A stretch of DNA of 64,000 nucleotides. Source: Streptomyces fildesensis. Lineage in GTDB: Bacteria; Actinomycetota; Actinomycetes; Streptomycetales; Streptomycetaceae. The stretch is taken from contig NZ_JAAIKO010000005.1 in the NCBI RefSeq assembly GCF_016107395.1, forward strand, positions 62,001-126,000, in the 5' to 3' direction. The translations under genes were made by a program, and so were the position numbers. Shown one piece after another: positions 9,233 to 17,269 of this stretch (its first letter is position 1; every line of letters starts with the position of its first letter). The notes under the pieces are model-generated. The model had not been told where the DNA came from, made no database searches, and worked only from the letters and a program-made list of their open reading frames with translations.

Positions 9233-9976
9233 ATGGAGACGGTTGAGTTCATCGAGATCCTGCGCCACAACGGAACGCTGCTCGCCGATGCCGCCGAACA
9301 GGCCGGCCTGGACGCACCGGTGCCGCCCTGCCCCGACTGGCGGGTTCGCGACCTCGTACAGCACACCGGAATCGTCCACCGCTGGGCGACCGGATTCATC
9401 GTCGAAGGCCGGAAGGAACCCGCGCCGATAGAGGGCAAGGTGCCCGACGACGGCGCGCTGCTCGACTGGTACCGCGAGGCGCACGCCGACCTCGTGGCCG
9501 CGCTCACCGCCGCCCCGGCGGATCTGCGGTGCTGGCACTTCCTCACCGCCCCCTCGTCGCTGGAGTTCTGGGCGCGGCGCCAGGCGCACGAGACGGCCGT
9601 CCACCGGGTGGACGCCGAGGCCGCGCTCGGCGTTGCCCCTTCCCCCGTGACCACGGCCTTCGCCACCGACGGCGTGGACGAACTGCTGGCCGGATTCCAC
9701 ACCCGCCCCCGCAGCAGGGTGCGCAGCGAACTGCCGCGCACCCTGCGCGTCCGGGCGGTGGACGCGCCCGCCGGCACGGGCGACTGGCTGGTCCAGCTCT
9801 CCCAGGAGGCCCCGCGGGTCGAGCGCGGGGCGCCGGGCGCGCCCGACTGCACGGTGAGCGGACCCGCCGCCGACCTCTACCTCGCGCTGTGGAACCGCGG
9901 ACCGTACGACGGGCTCGACGTCTCCGGGGACAGGACACTCGTGGAGCTGTGGCAGCAGGCCTCCCCCATCATGTGA
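9233..9976 (+). CDS. Maleylpyruvate isomerase family mycothiol-dependent enzyme
   Basis: This 247-residue protein has the DinB-like/MDMPI N-terminal domain with the conserved segments VPPCPDWRVRDLVQHTG and FWARRQAHETAVHRVDAE. The histidines and glutamate there make up the metal site of mycothiol-dependent enzymes. The C-terminal SCP2-like part ends with YLALWNRGPYDGLDVSGD. Members act in mycothiol-dependent isomerisation or detoxification; the substrate cannot be told here. The ATG at 9233 follows a spacer of about 160 bases after the MFS gene. The gene converges on the photolyase gene. Confidence 0.88.
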   Translation: METVEFIEILRHNGTLLADAAEQAGLDAPVPPCPDWRVRDLVQHTGIVHRWATGFIVEGRKEPAPIEGKVPDDGALLDWYREAHADLVAALTAAPADLRCWHFLTAPSSLEFWARRQAHETAVHRVDAEAALGVAPSPVTTAFATDGVDELLAGFHTRPRSRVRSELPRTLRVRAVDAPAGTGDWLVQLSQEAPRVERGAPGAPDCTVSGPAADLYLALWNRGPYDGLDVSGDRTLVELWQQASPIM

Positions 9977-10004
9977 GGCGCTCCGGTGCGCGGGGCCCGG
10001 TGGT

Positions 10005-11375
10005 TCAGTCGTCGAGCCCCCGGGCCCGGCGGAAGCGCGCGGCGGCGACGTCGAGGTCGACGATCGGTTCCGGATACTCCAGGGCGGCGCGTTCGGCCGC
10101 GGGCAGCCGCCAGGGCCGGTGGACCGCACCGCCGGGGATGCCCGCCAGCTCCGGAACGTAGCGGCGTACGTAGCTGCCGTCCGGGTCGAAGCGCTGGGCC
10201 TGGGTGAGCGGGTTCAGCACACGGTTGGGGCGGGTGTCGGTGCCGGTGCCCGCCGCCCACTGCCAGTTGAGCTGGTTGTTCGCCATATCCGCGTCGACCA
10301 GCAGCTCCTGGAAGTGGCGGGCGCCGGTCCGCCAGTCGGCGTAGAGCGTCTTGGTGAGGAAGCTCGCGGCCAGCAGCCGTGCCCGGTTGTGCATCCAGCC
10401 CTCCTGCCGGAGCTGGCGCATCGCGGCGTCGACGATGGGATAGCCGGTGCGGCCCGCACGCCAGGCTTCGATCTCGTCCGCGTCGGCGCGCCAGTGGTCG
10501 CCCCGGCTCCGGTAGTCGCGGTGCGCGGCGGCGGGACGGGCGGCCAGCACCTGGTGGTGGAAGTCCCGCCAGGCCAGCTGCCGTACGAAGGCGTCCGCGC
10601 CCGCGCCGCCGCGGGCCGTCGCCCGGTGCACCAGCTCGGCGGCCGACAGACAGCCGAAGTGCAGATAGGGCGAGAGCCGCGAGGTGAGGTCCCCCGGCAG
10701 GTCGTCGTGGCCGTCGGCGTACCCCTCCAGCGGCCCGTCCAGCCAGCGGCCGAGCCGCCGGCGGGCCGCCGTCTCCCCGCCCTCGGGCAGCGTGGGAGAC
10801 GGTGTACCGCCGGCCAGCGACGAGGGGGACGGCAGCGATCCGTACCGGACCCGCGCGCCGGGAATCCGGCGCGGCGCGGGCAGCGGTTCGCGGACGCCCT
10901 GCTCCGCCCAGCGTCTGAAGTACGGGGTGAAGACGGCGTAGTGGTCCTTGCCCTGCGGTGTCACGGCGCCCGGGGCGACGGCGGTCACCACCGCCTCGTG
11001 CACCACCAGGAGGCGGCCGTCGAGTTCCAGGGCGCGGCGCAGCCGCTCCTCGCGGCGCTGAGCGTAGCCGCTGACGCCGGCCGCGAGGTGCACCTGCTCC
11101 GCGCCGGCCTCGGCGGCCACCGCGCGGACCTGTTCGGTGACGTCGCCGGTGCGCAGGGCCAGCCGGGCTCCGGTGCGGCGCAGCCGGGTGTCGAGATCGG
11201 CGAGGCAGCCGGCCAGGAAGGCGGCGCGGTTGGGGGAGGGAAAGCCGGCGTCGCGGATCGCGTGGTCCACGACGAAGAGCGGGACGACCTGGTCGGCCGA
11301 GCCCAACGCGCCGCGGAGCGAGGGGTTGTCGTGCAGCCGGAGGTCGCCGGTGAACAGCGCGATGGAGACGGACAT
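10005..11375 (-). CDS. phrB: Deoxyribodipyrimidine photolyase
   Basis: This is a light-driven DNA repair flavoprotein of 456 residues that splits cyclobutane pyrimidine dimers. The N-terminal alpha/beta domain begins SIALFTGDLRLHDNPSL. The C-terminal FAD domain contains QEGWMHNRARLLAASFLTKTL and DMANNQLNWQWAAGTGTD, both hallmark segments of CPD photolyases. A Pro/Ser-rich linker joins the two domains, as in related proteins. The ATG at 11375 is preferred over a site 15 codons upstream because it leaves a normal N-terminal strand. It converges on the mycothiol enzyme gene. Confidence 0.93.
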   Translation of the reverse strand: MSVSIALFTGDLRLHDNPSLRGALGSADQVVPLFVVDHAIRDAGFPSPNRAAFLAGCLADLDTRLRRTGARLALRTGDVTEQVRAVAAEAGAEQVHLAAGVSGYAQRREERLRRALELDGRLLVVHEAVVTAVAPGAVTPQGKDHYAVFTPYFRRWAEQGVREPLPAPRRIPGARVRYGSLPSPSSLAGGTPSPTLPEGGETAARRRLGRWLDGPLEGYADGHDDLPGDLTSRLSPYLHFGCLSAAELVHRATARGGAGADAFVRQLAWRDFHHQVLAARPAAAHRDYRSRGDHWRADADEIEAWRAGRTGYPIVDAAMRQLRQEGWMHNRARLLAASFLTKTLYADWRTGARHFQELLVDADMANNQLNWQWAAGTGTDTRPNRVLNPLTQAQRFDPDGSYVRRYVPELAGIPGGAVHRPWRLPAAERAALEYPEPIVDLDVAAARFRRARGLDD

Positions 11376-11475
11376 ACCGCCAACAGCTACCGACTCCGGC
11401 GGCCCGCGGCCGGGCGACACGCGGAGGGCACGGTCACGCCTACTCGAAGGAGCACGCGCTGCTCGAAGAAAGCGG

Positions 11476-11871
11476 TCACACCGTGCCGAGCATGCGCTCC
11501 AGTACGGCCCGCTGCCCTGGCCGGGCCACCTCGTACCGGGTGCGCCCCAGGTCGGTGATCCCGACCCGTACGCCGCGCCGGTCCTCGTCGCAGATCCCGC
11601 GGCTCACCAGGCCGTCCTTCTCCAGCCGGGCCACCAGCCGGGACAGCGCGCTCTGGCTCAGATGGACCCGGTCGGCCAGTTCCTGGACGCGGAAGGTGCA
11701 GCCGCCGTCCGCCGGATCCCCGCCGGCGAGTACGTCGAGGACCTCGAAATCGCTGGCCCCGAGACCGTGCTGATGCAGCTCACGGTCGAGTTCGCACGCC
11801 GTACGCGCGTGGACGGCGAGGATCGCCCGCCATTCCTCCACGAGCGCCCGCTCACCTTTGTCACCGGTCAT
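11476..11871 (-). CDS. MarR-family transcriptional regulator
   Basis: This 131-residue protein has the MarR winged helix: ASDFEVLDVLAGG, then RVQELADRVHLSQSALSRLVARLEKDGLVSR as the recognition region, then the wing GICDEDRRGVRVGITD. It is divergent from a DHA2 drug transporter, and the gap holds a long palindrome, so it is very probably the transporter's autoregulated repressor. A longer frame exists upstream but runs into the palindrome, so the ATG at 11871 is chosen. Confidence 0.9.
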   Translation of the reverse strand: MTGDKGERALVEEWRAILAVHARTACELDRELHQHGLGASDFEVLDVLAGGDPADGGCTFRVQELADRVHLSQSALSRLVARLEKDGLVSRGICDEDRRGVRVGITDLGRTRYEVARPGQRAVLERMLGTV

Positions 11872-11900
11872 CTCTGCACGGTAGCAGAAAAACGACGCTC

Positions 11901-11944
11901 CATGCGCAAGCATTAAATGCACTTGCATTGGATGCATGCGCATG
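11901..11944. promoter_or_regulatory. 44-bp palindrome, likely MarR operator
   Basis: Outer arms CATGCGCA (11901-11908) and TGCGCATG (11937-11944) and the inner palindrome AATGCA-CT-TGCATT (11916-11929) share the centre 11922.5. By eye 18 of 22 base pairs match. It lies between the MarR and MFS start codons and overlaps the proposed MFS promoter, so a bound MarR dimer or pair of dimers would block both genes. Confidence 0.65.
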
Positions 11945-11950
11945 TAGTCT
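11923..11950 (+). promoter_or_regulatory. Candidate promoter of the DHA2 transporter
   Basis: TTGCAT (11923-11928) and TAGTCT (11945-11950) are spaced by 16 bases. The expected start point falls at or next to the ATG at 11958, and no SD sequence precedes that ATG, so a leaderless transcript is likely. The -35 lies inside the palindrome. Confidence 0.45.
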
Positions 11951-11957
11951 GCTCCGC

Positions 11958-13475
11958 ATGACCTCTCCGTCCTCCACCGTCCGCGCTACCGAAGCGAGTT
12001 GGAACGCCCGCCAGTGGGGCACCCTGCTGGTGCTCTGCGCGGCGCTGTTCCTCGACGCGCTCGATGTATCGATGGTGGGCGTAGCCCTCCCCTCGATCGC
12101 CCACGACCTCGACCTCACCACCGCCTCGCTCCAGTGGATCGTCAGCGGCTACATCCTCGGCTACGGCGGTCTGCTGCTGCTCGGCGGCCGCGCCGCCGAC
12201 CTGCTCGGACGCCGCCGCGTCTTCCTGATCGCGCTCGGCGTCTTCGCCGCCGCCTCGCTGCTCGCCGGCGTCGTCGACTCCGGTGAGCTGCTCATCGCCA
12301 CCCGCTTCATCAAGGGTCTGAGCGCCGCGTTCACCGCACCCGCCGGACTGTCGATCATCACCACCTCGTTCGCCGAGGGCCCGGTCCGCAACCGGGCGCT
12401 CACCATCTACGCCTCCTGCGGCGCGACCGGCTTCTCGATGGGCCTGGTGCTCTCCGGGCTGCTCACCGAGGTGGGCTGGCGCTGGACCATGCTGCTGCCC
12501 GCACCGGTCGCCCTGATCGCCCTCGTCGTCGGCCTCAAGCTCATCCCCAGGAGCCCCCGCGAGAGCGGCGCGGGACGCGGCTACGACCTGCCCGGCGCGC
12601 TGACCGGTACCGCCGCGATGCTGCTGCTCGTCTACACCGTCGTCGAAGCCGGACAGACCGGCTGGGGCTCGGCCCGCACCCTGGTGTCGTTCGGCGTCGT
12701 CGCCGTACTGCTGGCCGGCTTCATCGCCATCGAACGGCGCTCCGCGCACCCGCTGATCCGGCTCGGCATCCTGCGCTCCCCCAACCAGATCCGCGCCAAC
12801 CTGGGCGGCGCCACCTTCATGGGGTCGTACATCGGCTTCCAGTTCCTCGTCACCCAGTACATGCAGTCCCTGCTCGGCTGGTCGGCACTGCACACCGCGC
12901 TCGCCTTCCTGCCGGCCGGCGCGCTGGTGGCCATCGCCTCGCCCCGGATGGGGCCGGTGGTCGACCGGTTCGGCACCCCGCGGGTGATCACGGCGGGCTT
13001 CGCCTCGCTCGTCCTCGGCTATGTGCTCTTCCTGCGGGTCGACCTGTCGCCCGCCTACGCCCTCGACATCCTGCCGTCGATGCTGCTGCTCGGCACCGCC
13101 TTCACCCTCGCCTACTCGTCGCTCAACATCCAGGCCACCAACGGCGTCAGCGACCATGAGCAGGGCATGGTCTCCGGCCTGCTCAACAGCTCGTTCCAGG
13201 TGGGCGGGGCGATCTTCCTGGCCATCGTGACCGCGGTGGTGACGTCGAGCGGCACCGGGTCGCCCAGCACGCCGCAGGCGGTCCTGGACACCTACCGGCC
13301 GGGGCTCGTGGTCGTCACCCTCATCGGGGTGGCGGGGCTGCTGATCACCGTCACCGGGCTGCGCAAGCGCCGTCCGGCCCACGAGATCGTCGTCGCGACC
13401 TCCGTACCGTCGGCCTCGTCCGCCGGTGTGGTGGCGGCGGAGGCCGAGGCGCAGCCGGTGGCGGTGCGCGACTGA
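11958..13475 (+). CDS. MFS transporter, DHA2 drug-efflux family
   Basis: This 505-residue protein has about 14 membrane segments. It carries the DHA2 motifs LFLDALDVSMVGVALPSIAHDL (motif D1 region), GGRAADLLGRRRVFL (motif A) and the motif-C-like stretch around GLVLSGLLTEVGWRWTM. It probably expels a toxic or secondary metabolite by proton antiport. It is controlled by the divergent MarR gene. The last 20 residues are a variable Ala/Val-rich tail. A hairpin terminator follows the gene. Confidence 0.92.
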   Translation: MTSPSSTVRATEASWNARQWGTLLVLCAALFLDALDVSMVGVALPSIAHDLDLTTASLQWIVSGYILGYGGLLLLGGRAADLLGRRRVFLIALGVFAAASLLAGVVDSGELLIATRFIKGLSAAFTAPAGLSIITTSFAEGPVRNRALTIYASCGATGFSMGLVLSGLLTEVGWRWTMLLPAPVALIALVVGLKLIPRSPRESGAGRGYDLPGALTGTAAMLLLVYTVVEAGQTGWGSARTLVSFGVVAVLLAGFIAIERRSAHPLIRLGILRSPNQIRANLGGATFMGSYIGFQFLVTQYMQSLLGWSALHTALAFLPAGALVAIASPRMGPVVDRFGTPRVITAGFASLVLGYVLFLRVDLSPAYALDILPSMLLLGTAFTLAYSSLNIQATNGVSDHEQGMVSGLLNSSFQVGGAIFLAIVTAVVTSSGTGSPSTPQAVLDTYRPGLVVVTLIGVAGLLITVTGLRKRRPAHEIVVATSVPSASSAGVVAAEAEAQPVAVRD

Positions 13476-13511
13476 CCGACCGGTCCGCCGTACCACCCGG
13501 GAACCGACCGT

Positions 13512-13552
13512 CGTCCGGTCCCGCGCCACGAGGGAGGGCGCGGGGCCGGACG
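13512..13552 (+). terminator. Hairpin terminator after the DHA2 transporter
   Basis: CGTCCGGTCCCGCGCC (13512-13527) pairs with GGCGCGGGGCCGGACG (13537-13552) over 16 bp with one G-T wobble and a 9-base loop. It starts 36 bases after the transporter stop. There is no U-run, as is usual for high-GC actinobacteria. Confidence 0.6.
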
Positions 13553-13578
13553 TCTCCCGTGGCGCGGGGCCGGGTGCC

Positions 13579-13604
13579 GGACCGGCGGATTGTGCCGCCG
13601 GTCC
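13579..13604 (+). promoter_or_regulatory. Perfect hairpin just upstream of a small gene's SD
   Basis: GGACCGGCGG (13579-13588) and CCGCCGGTCC (13595-13604) form a perfect 10-bp stem with a 6-base loop. The SD-like AGGGGAAGGG of the next gene begins one base later. If in the transcript, this stem could act as an mRNA stabiliser or a translation control element; alternatively it is a second terminator stem. Confidence 0.4.
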
Positions 13605-13622
13605 CAGGGGAAGGGTGTTCCT

Positions 13623-13901
13623 ATGCGTGGGACTCGTACACAGGCCGAGCGGGACGCCACCACGGTCGAGATGATGTACGCGGCGGCGGCCGGAACGGTC
13701 TTCGCCGCGATCGCCTTCGCCCTGGTGGTGAGCCCGGTGCTAGCCGGGCGGGTGCACGGCGACGCCCGGCACAGCTGGGTGACGGCGGCCGTCGCCGTGG
13801 CGGTGGTGACCTTCTGCGGCACGGTGGCCGGCGTCCTGCAGCGCCATGAGAACCGGACGCGCGAAGCGCGGGACGTACCGGGCCGCAGAGAATCCCGCTG
13901 A
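13623..13901 (+). CDS. Small two-helix membrane protein, DUF6332-like
   Basis: This 92-residue protein has a charged N-terminus (RGTRTQAERDATTVEMMY) and two hydrophobic segments, at about residues 20-43 and 53-72, then a basic tail. The TQAERDATTVE start resembles the small Streptomyces proteins filed as DUF6332; that assignment is from memory. The ATG is preceded by a strong SD (AGGGGAAGGG). The function is unknown. It converges on the response-regulator gene. Confidence 0.65.
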   Translation: MRGTRTQAERDATTVEMMYAAAAGTVFAAIAFALVVSPVLAGRVHGDARHSWVTAAVAVAVVTFCGTVAGVLQRHENRTREARDVPGRRESR

Positions 13902-13942
13902 GCCGGATCGATTCAACCCCGGTCGGGTGCCGGCCCCTTCGG

Positions 13943-14608
13943 TCAGCCGAGCCACCCAGGGCGTACCAGCCCGGACTCATAGGCCAGGACGACGAGTTGG
14001 GCCCGGTCGCGGGCACCGAGCTTGATCATGGCGCGGCTGACATGGGTCTTGGCGGTGAGCGGGCTGACAACGAGTCTGCGGGCGATCTCCTCGTTCGACA
14101 GGCCGATGCCCACCAGCGCCATCACCTCGCGCTCGCGGTCGGTGAGGTGCTCAAGGCCCGCGACGGTCGTCGGCTCCTTCGACCGGGCCGCGAACTCCGC
14201 GATCAGCCGGCGGGTCACCCCCGGCGAGAGGAGGGCGTCGCCCTCCACCACCGCCCGGACCGCCCGCAGCAGTTCCGCCGGCTCGGTGTCCTTGACCAGG
14301 AAGCCGGAGGCACCGGCGCGGATCGCCTCGAAGACGTACTCGTCCAGCTCGAACGTGGTCAGGATGACCACCTTGACGCCGGTCAGCGCCGGATCCGCGG
14401 TGATGTGCCGTGTGGCCACCAGACCGTCCATACGCGGCATGCGGATGTCCATCAGGACGGCGTCCGGGGTGAGTTCGCGCACCAGCCGCAGCGCCGCCTC
14501 CCCGTCGTCGGCCTCGCCGACCACCTCGATATCGCTCTGGACGTCGAGCAGCGCCCGGAAGCCGGCCCTCACCAGGACCTGGTCGTCGGCAAGCAGTACG
14601 CGGATCAT
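13943..14608 (-). CDS. NarL/LuxR-type response regulator
   Basis: This 221-residue protein has a receiver domain with the acidic pair DD at 8-9, the phosphorylation site Asp54 (VLMDIRMPRMDG) and a conserved Lys further on (FLVKDTEPAE). A LuxR-type helix-turn-helix follows at about 150-210 (LTDREREVMALVGIGLSNEEIARRL). Its start overlaps the stop of the histidine kinase gene (ATGA), so the two form a coupled two-component system. The target genes are unknown. Confidence 0.95.
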   Translation of the reverse strand: MIRVLLADDQVLVRAGFRALLDVQSDIEVVGEADDGEAALRLVRELTPDAVLMDIRMPRMDGLVATRHITADPALTGVKVVILTTFELDEYVFEAIRAGASGFLVKDTEPAELLRAVRAVVEGDALLSPGVTRRLIAEFAARSKEPTTVAGLEHLTDREREVMALVGIGLSNEEIARRLVVSPLTAKTHVSRAMIKLGARDRAQLVVLAYESGLVRPGWLG

Positions 14609-15822
14609 CGGCCCTCTTCCTCGGTGGCGCCCGCCACGGTACCGGCCGCGCCGGACGGCAGCCGTGCCAGCACGCGGAAGCCGCCGCCGGGGCGCGGTCC
14701 TGCCTCGACCGTGCCGCCCAGCGCCGCGGCCCGTTCGCGCATACCGATCAGGCCGTTGCCGCCGCCCCCGTCGCCCTCCTGCCGCTGCGCCGAGGGTCCG
14801 TCGTCGTCCACGCTCAGCTCGACCCCCTCCGGCCCGTATCCGAGGCGGACGCGCGCGGTGCGGGAGCCGGAGTGCCGGACGATGTTGGTCAGCGCCTCCT
14901 GGATGATGCGGAACGCCGCGAGGTCCGCGCCGGGCGGCAGCGGGAAGCGCGCTCCGGCGGTGGTGATGTCCACCGTCAGACCGGCGCCGGCCGCCTGTTC
15001 GGCGAGTTCGGGCAGCCGGTCCAGGCCGGGGGCGGGCGACCGCGGCGCGTCACCCGGTGCCCGCAGGGTGCTGAGCACCTGTCGGACCTCGCCGAGCGCC
15101 TCCTTGCTGGCGGCTTTGATGGTGGTCAGCGCCGTACGGGCCTGCTCGGGGTGGTCGTCCATGAGCGCGAGGGCGACACCCGCCTGCACATTGATCACCG
15201 AGATGCTGTGCGCGAGGACGTCGTGCAGCTCCCGGGCGATCCGCAGCCGCTCCTCGTCGGCGCGCCGGTTCTCCGCCTCCTCGCGCTCGCGCCGCTCGCG
15301 CGCGATCCGCTCACGGCGGGCCCGGAACAGCTCGGCGCCGGCCAGGACCGCCAGCAGCCAGGCGGCGATGCCGGACGCGGCCATCCAGGACGAGGGGCCG
15401 TCGCCCTCCGGCGGCAGCCAGCGGTACAGCCACTGGCCGACCAGCAGCTCCCCTGCGTAGACCACCCCCGCGATGATCAGCACGGCGCGGCGGCGGCCCG
15501 CTCCGATGGCGGCGAAGAAGGCCACGACCACGCTGAGGAAGACCGGCCCGTACGGGTAGCCGAGCGCGAGATAGCCGCCGGCCACGGCGGCGGTGCCGGC
15601 GGCGACGAACACCGGCAGGCGGTGGCGCAGCGGCAGCATCGCCGGTCCTGCCAGCAGCAGTACGTAGGCCAGCGAGTCCAGGGGCACGCGGCCCGTCTGG
15701 TTGCGCGCCGCTCCGTTGGAGCCGACGAGCTGCGCGACCGCCACGGCGATCGAGGAGATCCAGGGGTAGCGGGTGGCGATGCCACGGAACCGGGGTGCCC
15801 GGGGCGACTCCTGGTCTGTCAT
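14605..15822 (-). CDS. Sensor histidine kinase, HisKA_3 (DesK/NarX type)
   Basis: This 405-residue membrane kinase has about five N-terminal helices (residues 20-165), a charged coiled region, and the HisKA_3 phospho-acceptor His200 in ARELHDVLAHSISVINVQ. The HATPase domain shows the N box (QEALTNIVRHS), DDDGPS and the G box GNGLIGMRERA. No extracytoplasmic sensor domain is visible, so the signal is probably sensed in the membrane. It is the first gene of a two-gene operon with the response regulator. Confidence 0.94.
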   Translation of the reverse strand: MTDQESPRAPRFRGIATRYPWISSIAVAVAQLVGSNGAARNQTGRVPLDSLAYVLLLAGPAMLPLRHRLPVFVAAGTAAVAGGYLALGYPYGPVFLSVVVAFFAAIGAGRRRAVLIIAGVVYAGELLVGQWLYRWLPPEGDGPSSWMAASGIAAWLLAVLAGAELFRARRERIARERREREEAENRRADEERLRIARELHDVLAHSISVINVQAGVALALMDDHPEQARTALTTIKAASKEALGEVRQVLSTLRAPGDAPRSPAPGLDRLPELAEQAAGAGLTVDITTAGARFPLPPGADLAAFRIIQEALTNIVRHSGSRTARVRLGYGPEGVELSVDDDGPSAQRQEGDGGGGNGLIGMRERAAALGGTVEAGPRPGGGFRVLARLPSGAAGTVAGATEEEGR

Positions 15823-15880
15823 GCCGCAACGCTAGACCGGCGGACCGATGGCCGTCGTCCGCTGCCGGTGGTCATCGTGA

Positions 15881-16600
15881 CTACTCCGCTGGGAGTACGG
15901 CGGCGGGCGACAGCCCGACCTGGCCGGCCAGCGCGCCCACGGCCTGGTCGAAGAACGCACCGCGGGCCTCCACCACGCGGTTGAACTGGCCGAAGAGCTC
16001 GAAGCTCAGCAGTCCGAAGAGCTGGGCCCAGCTGCCGACCAGCGCGGCGACGACCGGGATGGGGAGCTCCGGGCCCAGCTCCGCCGCCAGCCGGGCGGCG
16101 TCCGCCCTGACCGGCGCGGCCAACGGCGATCCGGGGGGCGGGCCCAGGGTGCCGGCCGCATGCGCCTCCCGCACCACGGCGACCAGCGTGAGCGGTACGC
16201 GGGAGGCGGGGCCCACGGTGTCCATCGGCGCGATGTAGCCGGGCACCGGCGAGCCGTAGATGAGGGCGTACTCGTGCGGGCGTGCCAGGGCCCAGTCGCG
16301 CACCGAGCGGCAGACCGCCACCCAGCGCGCGTGCGGGGCGTCGCCGGCCGTGCGGGCGAGGGCGGCCTCGGCCTCCGCTCCCATGGCGTCGTACGCGTCG
16401 ATGATGAGCGCGGTCAGCAGCTCGTCCCGGCTCGGGAAGTAGCGGTAGAGGGCCGAGGAGACCATGCCCAGCTCGCGCGCCACCGCACGCAGGGAGAGGC
16501 GGGACGCGCCCTCGGCGGCCAGCTGCCGTCTCGCTTCTTCCTTTATGGCGGCGGTTACTTCGATTCGGGCCCGTTCCCTGGCTCCGCGGATCACACTCAT
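15881..16600 (-). CDS. TetR/AcrR-family regulator
   Basis: This 239-residue protein has a TetR HTH at about residues 12-55 (KEEARRQLAAEGASRLSLRAVARELGMVSSALYRYFPSRDELLTALI). The C-terminal domain contains WVAVCRSVRDWALARPHEYALIYGSPVPGY, typical of the TetR_C_13 group. It is divergent from a deazaflavin-type reductase, and the gap carries two copies of a 15-bp palindrome that is its likely operator. The ATG at 16600 is the only methionine before the HTH in a sensible place. Confidence 0.9.
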   Translation of the reverse strand: MSVIRGARERARIEVTAAIKEEARRQLAAEGASRLSLRAVARELGMVSSALYRYFPSRDELLTALIIDAYDAMGAEAEAALARTAGDAPHARWVAVCRSVRDWALARPHEYALIYGSPVPGYIAPMDTVGPASRVPLTLVAVVREAHAAGTLGPPPGSPLAAPVRADAARLAAELGPELPIPVVAALVGSWAQLFGLLSFELFGQFNRVVEARGAFFDQAVGALAGQVGLSPAAVLPAE

Positions 16601-16640
16601 GTCGTCCAGTCTGCCATCTTCCGGAGCATCGGCCAACAAT

Positions 16641-16707
16641 GAGAGCACCGCTCTTGTTTTTTCCGGACGACGGTGACAGGCTGAACTCAAGCGAGAGCAC
16701 CGCTCTC
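16641..16707. promoter_or_regulatory. Two 15-bp TetR operator candidates
   Basis: GAGAGCACCGCTCTT (16641-16655) and GAGAGCACCGCTCTC (16693-16707) are near-identical palindromes of the form GAGAGC-N3-GCTCTC. Their centres are 52 bp apart, about five helical turns, so they lie on the same DNA face. They sit between the divergent TetR and reductase genes. Confidence 0.65.
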
Positions 16708-16732
16708 CATTTCGCCTCAGGGAGCACCGATC

Positions 16733-17188
16733 ATGGCCGACCGCGACCACGTCAAGAAGCCCGGCTGGTTCACCGTCAACGTCTTCAACCGCACGGTCGC
16801 GTGGCTGACCCGGCGCGGGCTGAGCATCTGGGGATCGCGGGTGCTGGCCGTGAAGGGCCGCAAGAGCGGCGAATGGCGGCGCACCCCGGTCAACCTGCTG
16901 ACGGTCGGCGAGGAGCGCTACCTGGTGGCCCCGCGCGGGCACGTCCAGTGGACGCACAACATGCGGGCGGCCGGCGGCGGGCAGCTCATCCTCGGCCGGA
17001 GGACCGAGGAGTTCACCGCGACCGAGATCGCCGATGACGACAAGCCGGTGCTGCTGCGCGCCTACCTCAAACGCTGGAAGGCCGAGGTCGGCGTGTTCTT
17101 CGGCGGCGTCGGACCCGATTCGACCGACGAGGAGCTGCGCGCGATAGCGCACAAGCACCCCGTCTTCCTGGTCACCACCTCGGGCTGA
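16733..17188 (+). CDS. Deazaflavin (F420)-dependent nitroreductase family protein (Ddn-like)
   Basis: This 151-residue protein has the split-barrel features of the Ddn/nitroreductase family: VLAVKGRKSGEWRRTPVNLLTVGEERYLVAPRG, then WTHNMRAAGG. That family uses reduced F420 to reduce quinones, nitro compounds or unsaturated bonds. The substrate here is unknown. It is divergent from the TetR gene and lies next to the paired operators, so it is the probable repression target. Confidence 0.88.
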   Translation: MADRDHVKKPGWFTVNVFNRTVAWLTRRGLSIWGSRVLAVKGRKSGEWRRTPVNLLTVGEERYLVAPRGHVQWTHNMRAAGGGQLILGRRTEEFTATEIADDDKPVLLRAYLKRWKAEVGVFFGGVGPDSTDEELRAIAHKHPVFLVTTSG

Positions 17189-17195
17189 CGGCGAA

Positions 17196-17220
17196 CCGCC
17201 CGCGAACGGCCTGCGGGCGG
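17196..17220. terminator. Weak convergent hairpin terminator
   Basis: CCGCCCGC (17196-17203) and GCGGGCGG (17213-17220) form an 8-bp perfect stem with a 9-base loop, between the convergent Ddn-like and DUF4230 genes. Confidence 0.45.
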
Positions 17221-17269
17221 ACCGCCAGGAACAGGGGCCGACGGGCCACGGGACCACGGAGCCGTCGGA

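Noticed and set aside
10780-10850. The Pro/Ser-rich insert in the photolyase as a possible inserted repeat element
   Set aside because: A similar SPxLPEGGE-type linker is normal between the two domains in actinobacterial photolyases.
11928-11957. An upstream ATG for the DHA2 transporter giving ten more residues
   Set aside because: That start lies inside the palindrome and ahead of the proposed transcript start, and the extra residues have no transporter features.
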